Origin: Baylisascaris procyonis
Taxonomy: Eukaryota; Nematoda; Chromadorea; Rhabditida; Ascarididae
Direction of reading: 5' to 3'
Assembly: GCA_037389465.1 (NCBI GenBank)
Contig: JAZARR010000174.1
Span: 1,736,001 to 1,800,000 of the forward strand
DNA length: 64,000 bases
Position 1 is the stretch's first letter; each line of letters opens with the position of its first letter. The position numbers and the translations under genes were made by a program. The notes beneath the pieces were generated by a model. That model saw nothing but the letters and a program-made list of their open reading frames with translations, did not search any database and was not told where the DNA came from. This document shows positions 33,120-44,413 of the stretch, one piece after another.

Positions 33120-33600
33120 AACTAATGTTTCTTTGATGCTGTTAGTCAGATAATGTTTGTCTCTAAGTTAGGAAGATATGATAGTGTTGGTTCATTGCAT
33201 AAATGGAATGAATACTTCCTCAATGCTCGAAGTTTTAGAGTGAAGATCGGTGAAGAATTTCCTGCAAGGGATGTAATCTTCAGCAATACTCTGCAACTTA
33301 GCATTCTTACCGTCTACTATTTTCGATTTACGTAAATAACATCTAAAATACGTTATCGAGTACCTATAGACTTTTTGCTGACGATCTAGAAATTGATATT
33401 TACTTGCGGACACAGCTGTCGATTATAATCCTCGACAGATGGGATCACTGACTGGGTAAACAAGTGGCAGCTTCAGATCTCAGCTGAAAAATATCGAATG
33501 TTGCATGTGAGCTTCCGGCATGAGGCAAATATTCAATTAAGCGGAAAAATATTTGTATTTATCAACCATAAAATTCGATATTTCGACAGGACATTAAAGC
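33120..33600 (+). mobile_element. Degenerate LINE with RT catalytic region
   Basis: This is the clearest retroelement relic in the window. On the plus strand, 33153-33335 reads as an RT segment with KLGRYDS..GSLHKWNEYFL, NARSFRVKIGEEFP and QLSILTVYYFRF. Intact non-LTR elements have KLxxYGIxGxLLKWIxDFL, RxFRVKVGxxxS and SVLGPLLFLLY at these places. It is followed by RLFADDLEIDI (the YADD/FADD catalytic box, about 33370) and, after a frame change, ITDWVNKWQLQISAEK (about 33450). Stops and frameshifts show that it is dead. The style fits CR1/jockey-like LINEs. Neither end of the element is present, and no poly-A tail or target-site duplication was identified. Confidence 0.85.
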
Positions 33601-36005
33601 AATGTTCTACTTGAATTTAATTTCCAGTAGTACAGATTTACTTCGAAGGTTATATCTAATCGTAAATAGTATTTTGAAACGATTATAAAATTATATTGAG
33701 ACATTTAGCAATACTTTTTTCGTCTTATAATCACCACATTGTTGGGTATCGCAAAGGAATTTGATCTCCTTACATGAAATACTTAAGTATAGATATTTTA
33801 GAATTTATGCACAAATATCTAAAAGGCAAACATTGCACGCCAGATAGAAAACTATTGCAAAATAGTTATTGATTTATTGATTTCAATTTCGATGATCGAT
33901 TAGAGTGAATTTCAATAAAATTTAGAACTATGCATCGATATTCGATTATCCCATCGAAATTGTATTCTTTATCTAATCCCTATGAATTTTTATGCGTCGT
34001 TATTAATTTTTAAGCGAAAACAATTGAGTGAATATATCAATTTATTATCAATAATGTCTTTAAGTTGACATTAATATTAAAGCAATATATCAACTTAAAA
34101 CGAAATTTTTTCGAAATCCTACTGCTTTATTATTTATATATAAATTCTTTTTTTGTTGAAAAAAATGTTGATGGGAAAATGAATTTTTTTAATGCTATCA
34201 GAAATTCCTCTTACTTTACTCTCTCACTTCCCATACCTCTGTCTTTTGCTTGTATTCTTCTTTTGCATTCCTCCAGCATGTTCGAATTCGTAATTAACCT
34301 TCATATTACAATAAGTTAAGTCGATAAGAAAGGGGAACTTTGCACCTGGTCTCATTTGTTATTCAATAACTAATTATAAAGAAAACGTTTCTCTATGATA
34401 TTGCAGCACATTTAAAATTCTATCATTTTCGCAATTCCCCAAACACGAATTGCTGTTCAGCTTTGTAATGAAGTGAATTGCACCCTTTAACTGTTCATAA
34501 TCTGCAGTTTCCTTTTCCAGTCGTATCATTTACATGTTGCCCGTATGTTAAAAGATATACATTCTGCTTCATTTATCAAATCCACCTCCTCTCCTTCCCA
34601 TCCCTCAACTCCGGCCCCTCAGCCTCATGACCTTTACCAACCCATTTCCTTTCTTCCGAGTACTTCATTCTCGGAATTGCCGTAGCTCCGGAGATTATAA
34701 AATACTAAATACAATATGAAGTGAATTAGTGCAGAGTGTTTTATGAGTACAATATTAAGAGGTCACTTAATGCATTTGAGCGGTTTTGAATATTTATGCT
34801 TGTGGAATGTTGAAACACTAAAATATGTGTAACCCACACATAGAATGGTCATCTTAAAAGCAGTATTAAGACAAAGCGATCTTCGCGAGTTTTCTTGCTT
34901 TTTTAAATGTAAAATAGATAAAAGTTAGCGGTAATAAGCGACTATGTTTTTGTATATAACTGTTTACATGATATTTTTGATTGAAGACTGAAGTTATAAT
35001 AAAGCTTAGCTAATATAGTTAGTAGGTACCATGTCTGGAATATGAGCACATTTAATTCTAACAATTTATTCCGGATTTTATCAGTGTCTGCTTATTCAAT
35101 TATTCAATTGGCTTTACCACTTTTTATCACTTCCTATCTGGTTATTTAATTCATTCTACCACCTTTTGCTAATACTCTTCTTCAGTTATTTCTTTGTCAC
35201 TTCTTGAAGGGATTTGTGGTCGCATGGTTATTGTATATAAAGAAGTGCTTTTTAAAACGTATATTTTTCAAAGCTGCCTAGCATTAACTAATTTGTTGAG
35301 TGTACGATATTTTTCCGTTCATGACTTCAAGGGCTTATGGCATTCGTAACTTCCCACTGACATTCGAAGGAGGGAGGGAATGGCTTATTTCGCTCATTTA
35401 TTCCAAAACGGGCGTGTATTCGATGGAAAGTGGGATTGACGGGTAAAGGGAGATGGAAAAGAGAGAAGCACCATTTCTGAGAAAGTTAGTGGTAAGGATA
35501 TGTCCGGAAATCCTTTATTTTCTTGCAGCTAACATATTCTTTCATCTTGAATTTGCTACTACTTCCCTAGATCGACTGATCAATCTAATTTGGAGGTAAG
35601 GGGAAGTAGATCTCATGTTCGAGGGAGAGAGTAGTTTATACCATTCGAGCATTTAAAATGGGGTATCTTCGAAGGGATCTGACGAGAGAATTAATGGCAG
35701 CTTAAAAAGTATTTAAAAACCTTAAAAAATATGTTAAATAAATGTATGAGCTAGAATTATCATAAAGCTTTAGAAAATTTCATAATGGCGAAAAAAATTT
35801 TTAAAGAAAACTTTTTAGTTTCTACTCCTTCTGAAATGTTGGCTGAGGAGATCTATATTCCAATTGCTAAAACTATTTTTTCGTTGAAATGTTTGAAACG
35901 ATCACGCCAATTAATTGCTGTACTTTGAGCGTGCATTTCAATCTATCACAAATTACATTAATTCAAAATTAGCGCAGATCATCATTGTGGATACGATCAA
36001 CGTAT
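33601..36005. other. Intergenic, upstream of bHLH gene
   Basis: No coding exon supported. An acceptor-like TTAGCGCAG ends at 35978, 27 bases before the bHLH start codon. It could mark a trans-splice site or an untranslated upstream exon. Confidence 0.45.
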
Positions 36006-39000
36006 ATGTTGAAAAATCCGTCACAAAGAACCGCAGCTGTATTCAATAAACTTCATATATTGGATACTCCAACCGAATTACTATTAAACTCTTCGTCACT
36101 ATTGTGCAACTATAATTCCTCATTCGAATTGCTTGCCACTTCATCGCAAAATTCAGCTCGTCCAGCTAATATGGTTGGTAAAATGATAAATGATACGCGA
36201 AATGGTCTCACAACGAAGACTTCCTCTCTATCGTGCACCAATAAAAGCATATTTGGGAAGGATGCATATCATTTTGAAGAGGAATCTTTCATAGATACCA
36301 CTCATCAATTCCGTATTCGACAAGAACTCAATCCAAAATATGTTGTTGGTTAGTGCGATTAATTAATCTCATTATTAAATCCGATTTAAATCGAAGATTC
36401 TAAAATATTCAGCATAAACTCAATCGAAAATTCACTCCTAAGCACACATGTTTATTTCAAATTCCTAGCAATTAAAAAATTACAGAAAATATTTCTAAAC
36501 ATTGAACGGTTTACTGCCATAAAGAGAATTAATTGAGCATAATAAACGACCTCTTCACTTATTCTCATTTGTTGAAGTTATAGATGAAAACTGAAAAGGA
36601 ATTGATTTTCCACTGTCACCATTGATCATTTAAATACTAGTTGAAAAATCTTATTCGAGAAGATTATGTGAATTCTTAGAGCTGTTCCAATTCGACACTA
36701 TCGGTATGCAACACTCCACTATGTACTATCTTTTGAGTAACTGTTTATGAGTCAAGGTAATTATAAGGTAGAAAGTTGTGCTTCATCAACTGAAAGCATC
36801 ATTACATAAAAATCGGTTAACATAGAGTCTTCTTCAATAAACTTACCAAAGAAATTTTGTATATAGAGACATGATGATTCAATTTCTTAGCATCAGAAAT
36901 CACGTTCGTATTCGCATGTTAACAGTCAGCGTTTTTTTTTTTTTTTTTGAATTAGCCGCTAAAAAAATGTAAAGGAAATTTCCTGCGAAATTTAACATTT
37001 CAGTTGTAAGTTTCACTTGCTATTGGACGTCCAAATAACTTCCAATTGCGAATTTCTTTAAGATCGGAAAGGTGAAACAACAGTCAAAGGATTATCATCA
37101 AGTGATTCATTTTTAGAAAATGAGGTTATTTCTACGGGTGCAGAACGACAAACGCAAAAAAAGTCATCGCCAATCAAAAAAGTCGGTGAATATAAACGCG
37201 CATGGCAAAGACCGCCGACTGCGGTTGCAAAACGCAATGCTAGAGAACGTACTCGTGTACACACCGTCAACCAGGTATTCCATATCTTACCGTGTATAGG
37301 TCCTATCATTGGTCGAAGTTAATGATGGGCATCATTAAAAAGTGAATTGGAATCACTTACCAAACATTACTTTACAGTAAATAAGGATTAGTCGATAAGG
37401 AATGTTTTACGTAGAAGTTGGTCTGAGTCTGTTTCAATAGCTAGATTGATGTAGGTATCTGTTCAGTTTTTCAACCTTTGATTGAGAAAAATGCACTATA
37501 TCGACACGTAAATGATGGCGTGAAGTGGTGGAACAATTGCTAGTGAACTGTTCGCGTGGAAAGGAAATCCTTTTCAATAGGATTGAATATCGCACCATCT
37601 CAACCTTGCTTAATGAGAACCCATCGCTTGAAGAGCATGCTTTTGTTAAAGTTTGTTTATTGGGGATTGAGGTACACTTTTATAGATTAAAAAATATTAT
37701 TGTAATTTAAAGTATACTTTTACGTGGAATAAAGTACGACAGTAAAGTTCATTGAATTAAAGCATAATTTTATGAATTGAAAATCTCGTTATGAAAATTT
37801 AAATGTTAAAGCTGTTAAAGCCAACAGTGTTAAAATTACTAGGTAATTAAGCAAATTATGGGCAATATCGACAAATTGCTAGTGGAAATTGTTGTGATCA
37901 TTCTCTGTTCTCATTTAAAATGTTTGTCGAAGAGTTTCCGTTGATGTAAAATTGAATGATGTGAAATTTACATTTGCAGGCGTTCGTTATTTTAAAACAT
38001 CATCTGCCTTCTATTCGTTCGAATGCAAAGCGAGTTTCAAAACTGAAGATCCTTAAAGCTGCTATTAATTACATTTATGCACTCACTGATATCCTACAGG
38101 TAAATAACTTTTCTCGGTGCCGTGAAGATTCACTTATAAACATTTAAATTGCGATTTTTATAGAGGAACATCCAGCCTAGTTGAAGAAGAACTTATTTTA
38201 TTACTTCTGGTACCATCTCGATCCCCAAAGGTTACAGATTTCCCAAGATCTCGATGGGGCTCATTTAGGGAAAGAGCTTTTGTTCAGGCAGGGAGTAGGT
38301 TTTGCAAAATTTTACGCGCTGCAATAACTGCATGCAACATTTGATACAAGACTAAATGTGCGGCTAGAGCAGAACGTCATGCAGCAGCATAACTGGGCAT
38401 TATCTTACATACAGCAACAATAGGACATCAGTACTTTTCCAGCCTTTATAGTAGAAAAAGCGTTAACAAAGAGGAAAGGTTGGCATCCTTGCTCGTATAA
38501 AAGAGGATTCGAAGTGATGCAGTATCTGTGTATAAAACTGCATATGCGTGCATGAGTAATTTTAGGTCATCTATGTGAGTTTTCTTCAGTGCAATATCAT
38601 AGGCGTTCAAGTCTTAGCAAAAAAGTTTCGAGCCCAATTTGGCCCCTGCAACGCATTCGCAGAAACCTCATTTGCAGTCCACCAAGGCTAAGAGCTGTAT
38701 ATTCGTTTCCTTGTCAATGCACATTTCAGTAGCAGTTAATGACAGCCATTGTAACAAGTTCTCGGCAGATGGCCAGAATTCCTTCATTCATCCACAAAGT
38801 CAGAATTACCAATCTTTTCCGAGTGTCCTTATTCTTCCATTTCTACCACTATGCAGTAAGGCCATCACATGGTTAATTTAAAGGAGATGATCACATATCG
38901 CTCTGTCTAGATGTCTGTAATGAAGAAAACCCTCGTGTTCAGAATGAAATGAATTTCTCCTATATAAGTAAATAAAACGAGATAATTGCTTTAAGGATTG

Positions 39001-39611
39001 CCCATCTCAGCGCATTTCCGGCCCAACTCCAAATTTCGTACGGAACAACAAACTGCACCAAAACAAAAATCTATCGATATTGCAACGAAGTAAAGGTAAG
39101 TGTGATAATCGACCAGGTTTGCCCATAAAAGCTGAAGCTGATATTCTGGACTGCTATAGGTATCATCTGCTCTTGATTAGTGACGTAGTAGAGTTCGAGC
39201 TTTCAGGAAAATATTTCTCTGGATGGGGATAGGGCTAATTTTTTTTACGGTTGAAATAAATCTCCGCTTTTTGTTTGAACATGTGTTCCAGTCAGTTTCG
39301 AGGAAACTTCACTTCAATTTTTTTCCAGCTTAGTACTGTGCTCCTGAAAACGGAAACTCCAAAAAGAAAAAGGTAAGTAGCGAGGTTTATTGCAGTCTGC
39401 ATGTAAGTTAATTGCAGCGTCAATCAACACGGCAGAGTCTACCAAAGCATCGCCGCTCAGCAGTGTGCCACCAAGCAATGCTTATGTGAACACTGTGCTG
39501 AACGAAACTCTCCCCGTCATTCCATCATGTCATAATGTGCAACACATTGTTGGCACACTATATACTAGTGCGCCGTATTTCCCCTCAGGCTGTTCTAATC
39601 CTTACCTTTAA
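36006..39611 (+). CDS. bHLH transcription factor, five exons
   Basis: Exons are 36006-36348, 37063-37274, 37980-38099, 39011-39095 and 39418-39611. All phases agree, giving 317 residues. The basic helix-loop-helix spans about 168-224. The basic region is KRNARERTRV (E and R at the DNA-contacting positions), helix 1 is HTVNQAFVILKHHL, the loop is PSIRSNAKR, and helix 2 starts VSKLKILKAAINYIYALTDIL. This is a class A/II-type bHLH, expected to dimerise with an E/Daughterless-type partner and bind E-boxes in the nucleus. It shares features with achaete-scute, FIGLA and Twist/Hand groups, and I cannot place it in one. The long Ser/Asn-rich N terminus and Ser/Pro-rich C terminus show no domain. The intron splits the bHLH after helix-1 residue Gln185. 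Exons 4 and 5 are less certain than 2 and 3 because they have no recognisable motif. Exon 3 has an inverted copy at 1061-1180. Confidence 0.87.
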
Positions 39612-39960
39612 CGTTCAAGAAAGGTGCTGGGACGAGTGAATAGAGAAGAATATGCCAAAAGTCAACGAAGCCGAGTTTTTGCGATATCATGTCTGCTCCT
39701 GTTCGTCCAGCCGTCTGATAATTTCAAACGAAGACCGCTAAACCTATACTCCCAAGACGTAGTGAGTATAGGCACACTATATGGCGATCTCCTATACCAT
39801 CGAAAAAGTTAGAGACATTTGAAGATGATGAAATTTTGTATGTATTCTTCATTTTACATCGATCGGGTCGCAAAAAAAAACGATCCTCTATAGAGGATTC
39901 ACGCCAGCCATCTGTTCGACTAAAACTATTTTTTTCACACACTTTTTATTTATGGGCAAA
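37750..39960 (+). repeat. Parent copy of the inverted duplication
   Basis: Partner of the minus-strand copy at 1-1400. It spans the end of bHLH intron 2, exon 3, and intron 3 up to about 38990, then resumes at about 39800 beyond the last exon. The unpaired stretch of about 800 bases holds exons 4 and 5. The copies lie about 36.4 kb apart in opposite orientation. Confidence 0.88.
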
Positions 39961-40213
39961 TTATGAAACTTGTTAGTGAAAGAAAATGTAAGAGCTCTAT
40001 TGTGCCATATGCTGTGATGCACTTCTTACCTTTTTTTCTTTCTTAGAGAAGAGTAAATATGATCACATATGTCTAATGGAACATATAAATAATCCTTCTT
40101 TGTGTGAATGGTGGACAATGCGAATAAAATTTCTTGTCTATTGCATTTTTCAACCGAACTTTTAACAAATAACTGGGGAATAGAACAAATACCTGCGTAT
40201 CGATTCCATCTTT

Positions 40214-40311
<98 letters not shown>

Positions 40312-41240
40312 AATATTCCCAGAAAAACCGATGCATATGATGCGACGGCCCTTCTCACAACATAGAAACCTCTAGAAAATCAGTGAGAAGAATTTCGACA
40401 AGATAGTATAAAATGTAGCAAGAATAATACGACCAAACCTATCGCTTCGATTACTAGCAAATATTTACGCATCAACAACTCCACCTGAAGTCCGCAAAAA
40501 TAGTGCAGCCTTGCTCGTCATGCTAGCAACTCCTGTGGACATGTTCTTTGCTTGTTTGCACATTTTGCAAATCTTGCACTGTGACATGTTTGAGTCGACG
40601 CATATGAGCAATGTTAGATATTCGTGGTTCCGTTCATAGAGCGCATGACTACGCCCTGCATGACCAGTATGGTAGTTTCGATACTCGACCACGCAGTACA
40701 AATTCTAGACTCCAGGTTCAAGCAACCGTACGTTACTGGCGCTAGTTATGAATGCCTCAGCTGCTGAGTAACAAAATAAAACACTTTCAAGCCGTAACAT
40801 CCGCTTCATCGAAGGCGCGAATCTTGCGAGGATAGGAAATACAAAATTCACCTCTTTCTTCACCATCTGAGACTCTTTTTATTACTGTCAGCCAAATAAT
40901 TCAGCATTTTATTTCCACCAACAGCAAGCAACACCATTCAAGGACAGATGCATCTGATAGAGTAGGGGACGAAAGCGACAGGTTCCAGACGCCGGATGTT
41001 CAGTACTGAAATTAATTATTATTTAAAGAGAGACACCGACAGACTCCACTAGGACCCTCGTTCGCTTCAACATCATATTACTTCGTCACCGGTTGCCCGT
41101 TCTAGACTGCGCAATTGTCAACGTTGAAATGAACGTGCGAATAAATTAATTGTCACTAGTTAAGAACAACACCAACAATAAAGTTAACGCGTCGTGGAAC
41201 GTCCAAAGGGTTTTAATAAATACTATATAGTCCTACATAC
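39961..41240. other. Spacer with (TA)n and possible 3' exon of Asn-rich gene 1
   Basis: AATAAA at 40123-40128 may serve the bHLH transcript. On the minus strand a phase-0 ORF from 40866 (after a TCTCAG acceptor) to a stop at 40705 could be a second exon of the neighbouring Asn-rich gene. It encodes 53 residues of ordinary composition and has no homology support, so I do not include it in the gene. Confidence 0.3.
40217..40308. repeat. (TA)n microsatellite with palindromic arms
   Basis: Perfect alternating AT tract of about 92 bp. The flanks extend the symmetry, TTGTG before and CACAA after, so the whole tract is a perfect palindrome of about 102 bp able to form a cruciform or hairpin. Confidence 0.95.
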
Positions 41241-41564
41241 ATTTCTGAAGTTGCTGTTGCTGCTGAAATTGTTGAAGTTGTTGCTGTTGAAGTTGCTGAA
41301 ATTACTGTTGTTGAAGTTGCCGAAATTGTTGCTGTTGCTCGAGTAGTTGTTCCCGAGGTTATTGAGACTGTTGTTCAAATTGTTGACGTTATTGTTGAGG
41401 CTACTGAGACTGTAGCTGAGGAGATTCAGGCTGTTGAGGTTGTTGTTCAGATTGCTCAAATTGTTGGCGAGGTTACTGAGGCTGCTGGCGTTGCTCCAGT
41501 TGTTACTGTTGCTGTTCCAGTTGCTGTTCGACGACTGATTGTAGCCACAATTCACCCACGTCAT
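41241..41564 (-). CDS. Asn-rich protein 1 (exon 1)
   Basis: The ATG at 41564 opens 108 codons of which nearly half are Asn and a quarter Ser, with regular Leu or Phe (LNNNLNSLNLL, NFNSNNFNNF). It starts MTWVNCGYNQ. There is no signal peptide or membrane segment. The frame runs into AAT|GTATGT at 41241, a good phase-0 splice donor. If unspliced, it ends five codons later at TAG (41223). I favour splicing because the three sister genes use the same layout, but exon 2 was not identified. A TATA box lies upstream. It stands head-to-head with Asn-rich gene 2. The composition is prion-like (Q/N-rich type with N dominant). The function is unknown. Confidence 0.65.
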
Positions 41565-41626
41565 TTTGAAAGACAACCTAACAGCTCACTTCAGAACACT
41601 TGAATGTTGAAACCGTTAAGACCGTG

Positions 41627-41636
41627 CCTTATATAC
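41627..41636 (-). promoter_or_regulatory. TATA box of Asn-rich gene 1
   Basis: GTATATAAGG on the minus strand, 63-72 bases before the ATG. The spacing is almost identical to that of gene 2. Downstream, the leader holds TTCTGAAGTGAGCTGTTAG, which is also nearly shared with gene 2. Confidence 0.65.
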
Positions 41637-41639
41637 AAA

Positions 41640-43590
41640 ATATTATACAGATTTCATGCTTAATCTTATCGAAATTTGTTTATCCTGAATAAATTGCTGC
41701 AAAAATCTCTAAAAACCCAAATTTCTCTATCTATAAGTACGTTAACATGATGAACTAAAGATTCTGTAAATTTAGCTCAATGATAGGCCACAACCTTCTT
41801 GACCTTTTATGCAATGAGTTATGTGAAGTTTGAAGGTGCAAGGTTCCAACAAGGCGGTATATAGGCGGCTGTAAATAAGAGGATGCAATATGACCTTACC
41901 TTCGTTATAAATTTTAATTTGTATAGTCCGAGAGTGTAGAGTTGCTTCAACTAGCAGATTATAATGTCCCTACGAGAATTGCTAAGAGTCATTTATAAAC
42001 ATTCCAGTCTCAAAACGGCATCCCTACCAGTTATGAGCGAAACTCCTGTTCTTTCTACAAGAGGTCAGGCCTTCTTTGGCGATGAAATAATCTGCAGTAC
42101 AGTAGCACTACATAACCTGCAGCACTATATGATCGAATATTCAGGTTGCTATACCCGTCCTGGAGTGCGCAGCTATGCTCCCTTTATGAACAGAACCACA
42201 AATGTCTAGCGTTGGTCATGTGCGTGGAACACGTCGATGCAGTGTGCAAGATGTGCGAAAAATAATAACGTGTCCGCATCAAGTGATCGCATGGCGAGGA
42301 AGGCCGCTACCTTTGCAATCCTCAGATGAAGTTGTTGATGGGCGGGTGGGCATGTGAGGAAATTTGCTGGTAATGAAGTTTCACCGGAAATGTAAAATTG
42401 AGTAACATTAAAAATAAATAACTCGGTGTGTAATGCATGATCGCTGGAAGAACTCCATAATGAAATAGAAACTTCCTCGTGAGTACTGTTAGCTAAAGCT
42501 ACATTGGAGTTTTGAAGCACATCGCTGCAACTTAAGTGCATTCCTCTCACTATCGCGGAATCGCGAGCCGAAATATATCCCTTCAAATATTATGAAGAAT
42601 GGATTATGAAGAAAATCGTCGCTGCAAAAATTGTTGAGCTCGCTCGATGTAAACATAAGGGAACGTCGGTCACACGGAGCAGAGGCCTTCCATTCTTTCC
42701 CGCTCCTATCGGTGTCTCGAATCGCACTGGCAAGAATAACGTCCACAAAGGAATGCTAACACACTGGGAAGAGCAGGGTTAACGATAACAACGGATGAAA
42801 CTGTAGCAAGAGATTCAGGTGAAAGTGAATCGTTGGATAAACGAATAAAAGGGTCGCCACCACAACTTCAAGGCCACTCCTGCTACCCAGATCATTCCAG
42901 CTGCCCCACGGCACTTCGACTGCCCAATGCACTTCGGCCGTTCAACCCGTTCCCTCTGCCCAACGTCGTCCAATCGCACTCCGGCTGTACAAGTAATATT
43001 TTTGTCTTTTTTGGACACTCGCAATAACTTTCAGTTTGGTACAGTTTACAGAAACTTGCAAATGGCGAGGTTGGTTTTGCACTTGTTCGATAAGCAACAA
43101 AGGAGTTGTTCGTAAGAGGTTTCGACGAGTGGTAGCAAATGCGTTTTTCTGAAAATGCTACTATTTGTGTGTATTTCATGGAACTCATTGTAAAACCGAT
43201 TATGCAAGTATCACAGGCGTTCGGGCTCACCGAATGACCAGTTATACAAACAAACAACAGCTGGCCTTGTATTAGATGACCGTCGAACGGAATGAATAGT
43301 AATCAAGCGCAGAAATGCATTTTTAAATGCTTTGATGCTACACGCTTAATCATTCACTTGCTGATTCAGCAGCATGTCTTACTATCAATGAATTTCCCCA
43401 TATTCGTTTCATTATTTGCTCTTCCTTTCAATGTTGCAAACTTAGTAAATGAGATGCAAAAAAATTGAAAAAAAAAATTGAAAAACAACGCAACAAAATG
43501 CATGTTGACTGTGGAATTAAAGGAGTGTGACGCTGTGATGAAGCACATGATTTGCATAGGGTACCTTATCGAAATTTGCATAAATCCAGC
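41640..43590. other. Region between divergent Asn-rich genes 1 and 2
   Basis: This region is GC-richer than its surroundings and holds several overlapping ORFs: 81 codons with ATG on plus at 41964-42209, 126 codons on minus at 42206-42586, and GC-rich sequence at 42850-43000 open on both strands. A TATAAA at about 41907 precedes the plus-strand ORF by about 55 bases. None has recognisable domains, Asn-rich composition or clear splice partners. At most one is likely to be a real exon. I make no gene call. Confidence 0.3.
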
Positions 43591-43600
43591 GTATATAAAC
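43591..43600 (+). promoter_or_regulatory. TATA box of Asn-rich gene 2
   Basis: GTATATAAAC, 62-71 bases before the ATG. The leader contains ATTCTGAGGGGCTGTTA at 43639-43655, matching the gene 1 leader. Confidence 0.65.
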
Positions 43601-43661
43601 GGAGTGGCGAGCGGAAGGTAATCTGTCGTAGAAGTGCATTCTGAGGGGCTGTTATCGTCAG

Positions 43662-44413
43662 ATGGCCGATTTCGAGCGACAACAAAACTTTGGCGGCGTC
43701 TGCGGCAATACTGTGAGGAATGCAAATTTCAATGCTTCCGTTGATCAAGCTAACAATTTGTTTGGTGGATGGAAGAATAACGATATGCTTCTGAGTAACA
43801 ACTCAAGCACATACATGTTCAAAAAGCTCGCCAACGTTCATCAGCTCGATGGTAACTTCAATAACATAAGCAGCGATTTTAACGATGCCCCTTCGTCAGA
43901 AGGCAGTCTACACCCGAATGCGGCCCCTCTATTCAACATGGGTATCAACGGTCCTGCATGGATGAGCAACGCTGGCTTAAGCAATCCGACTAATTGGGCA
44001 ACCAGCTCGACATTTGACGCCAATAACAGGAATTCCGAGAACGCCAATGCCAACATTTCTGTAATTAACAACTTCCACAACGATCCAAATAAGAATAGCA
44101 ACTTCAACATGAACAATAATTTCAATGGTGATCTTAGTGGTAGCACATGGAACAATCGAAGCGCTAACGGCAATTTCGTCAATCCACTCAATAATGCAAA
44201 CCTTTTGGTATGTCACTTTATTCTAGATTAATATGCTGCACTTAAGAAGGAATCTCATCAGTCATCGGGCAACGAAGTTGTAACGTTTTGCTTACTGCAT
44301 TCTCAGGACGGTCGCTACCAAATTCATTCAGTAACTCTTTTTCCGAGGTAATCCTACACAAAACTTTCAATATAACGGTAACTTCACGGTTGTTAATAAA
44401 TGGAGATTACTGA
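43662..44413 (+). CDS. Asn-rich protein 2, two exons
   Basis: Exon 1 is 43662-44207 (182 codons), starting MADFERQQNFGG and ending at TTG|GTATGT in phase 0. It is rich in Asn with interspersed Phe, Trp, Ser and Gly (NMNNNFNGDLSGSTWNN). There is no signal peptide, membrane span or known domain. Two second exons are possible. One, from 44307 after CTCAG, adds 14 residues to a stop at 44351. The other, from 44348 after TTTTTCCGAG, adds 21 residues (VILHKTFNITVTSRLLINGDY, 44348-44413 with stop). I prefer the second because HKTFNITVTSRLLINGDY resembles the C terminus of Asn-rich protein 4 (HKWSRTTYTVRLPNGQVY), although its acceptor is weaker. The N terminus also matches protein 4 (MA-x-F, FGG, RN-x-N). 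It is probably a paralogue of gene 4. The function is unknown. Confidence 0.7.

Noticed and set aside
39329..39372. Candidate 44-base exon between TTTTCCAG and AAG|GTAAGT in the bHLH gene.
   Set aside because: After exon 4 it opens with an in-frame TAG. Skipping it gives an uninterrupted frame into exon 5. It could be an alternative exon but not part of the main model.
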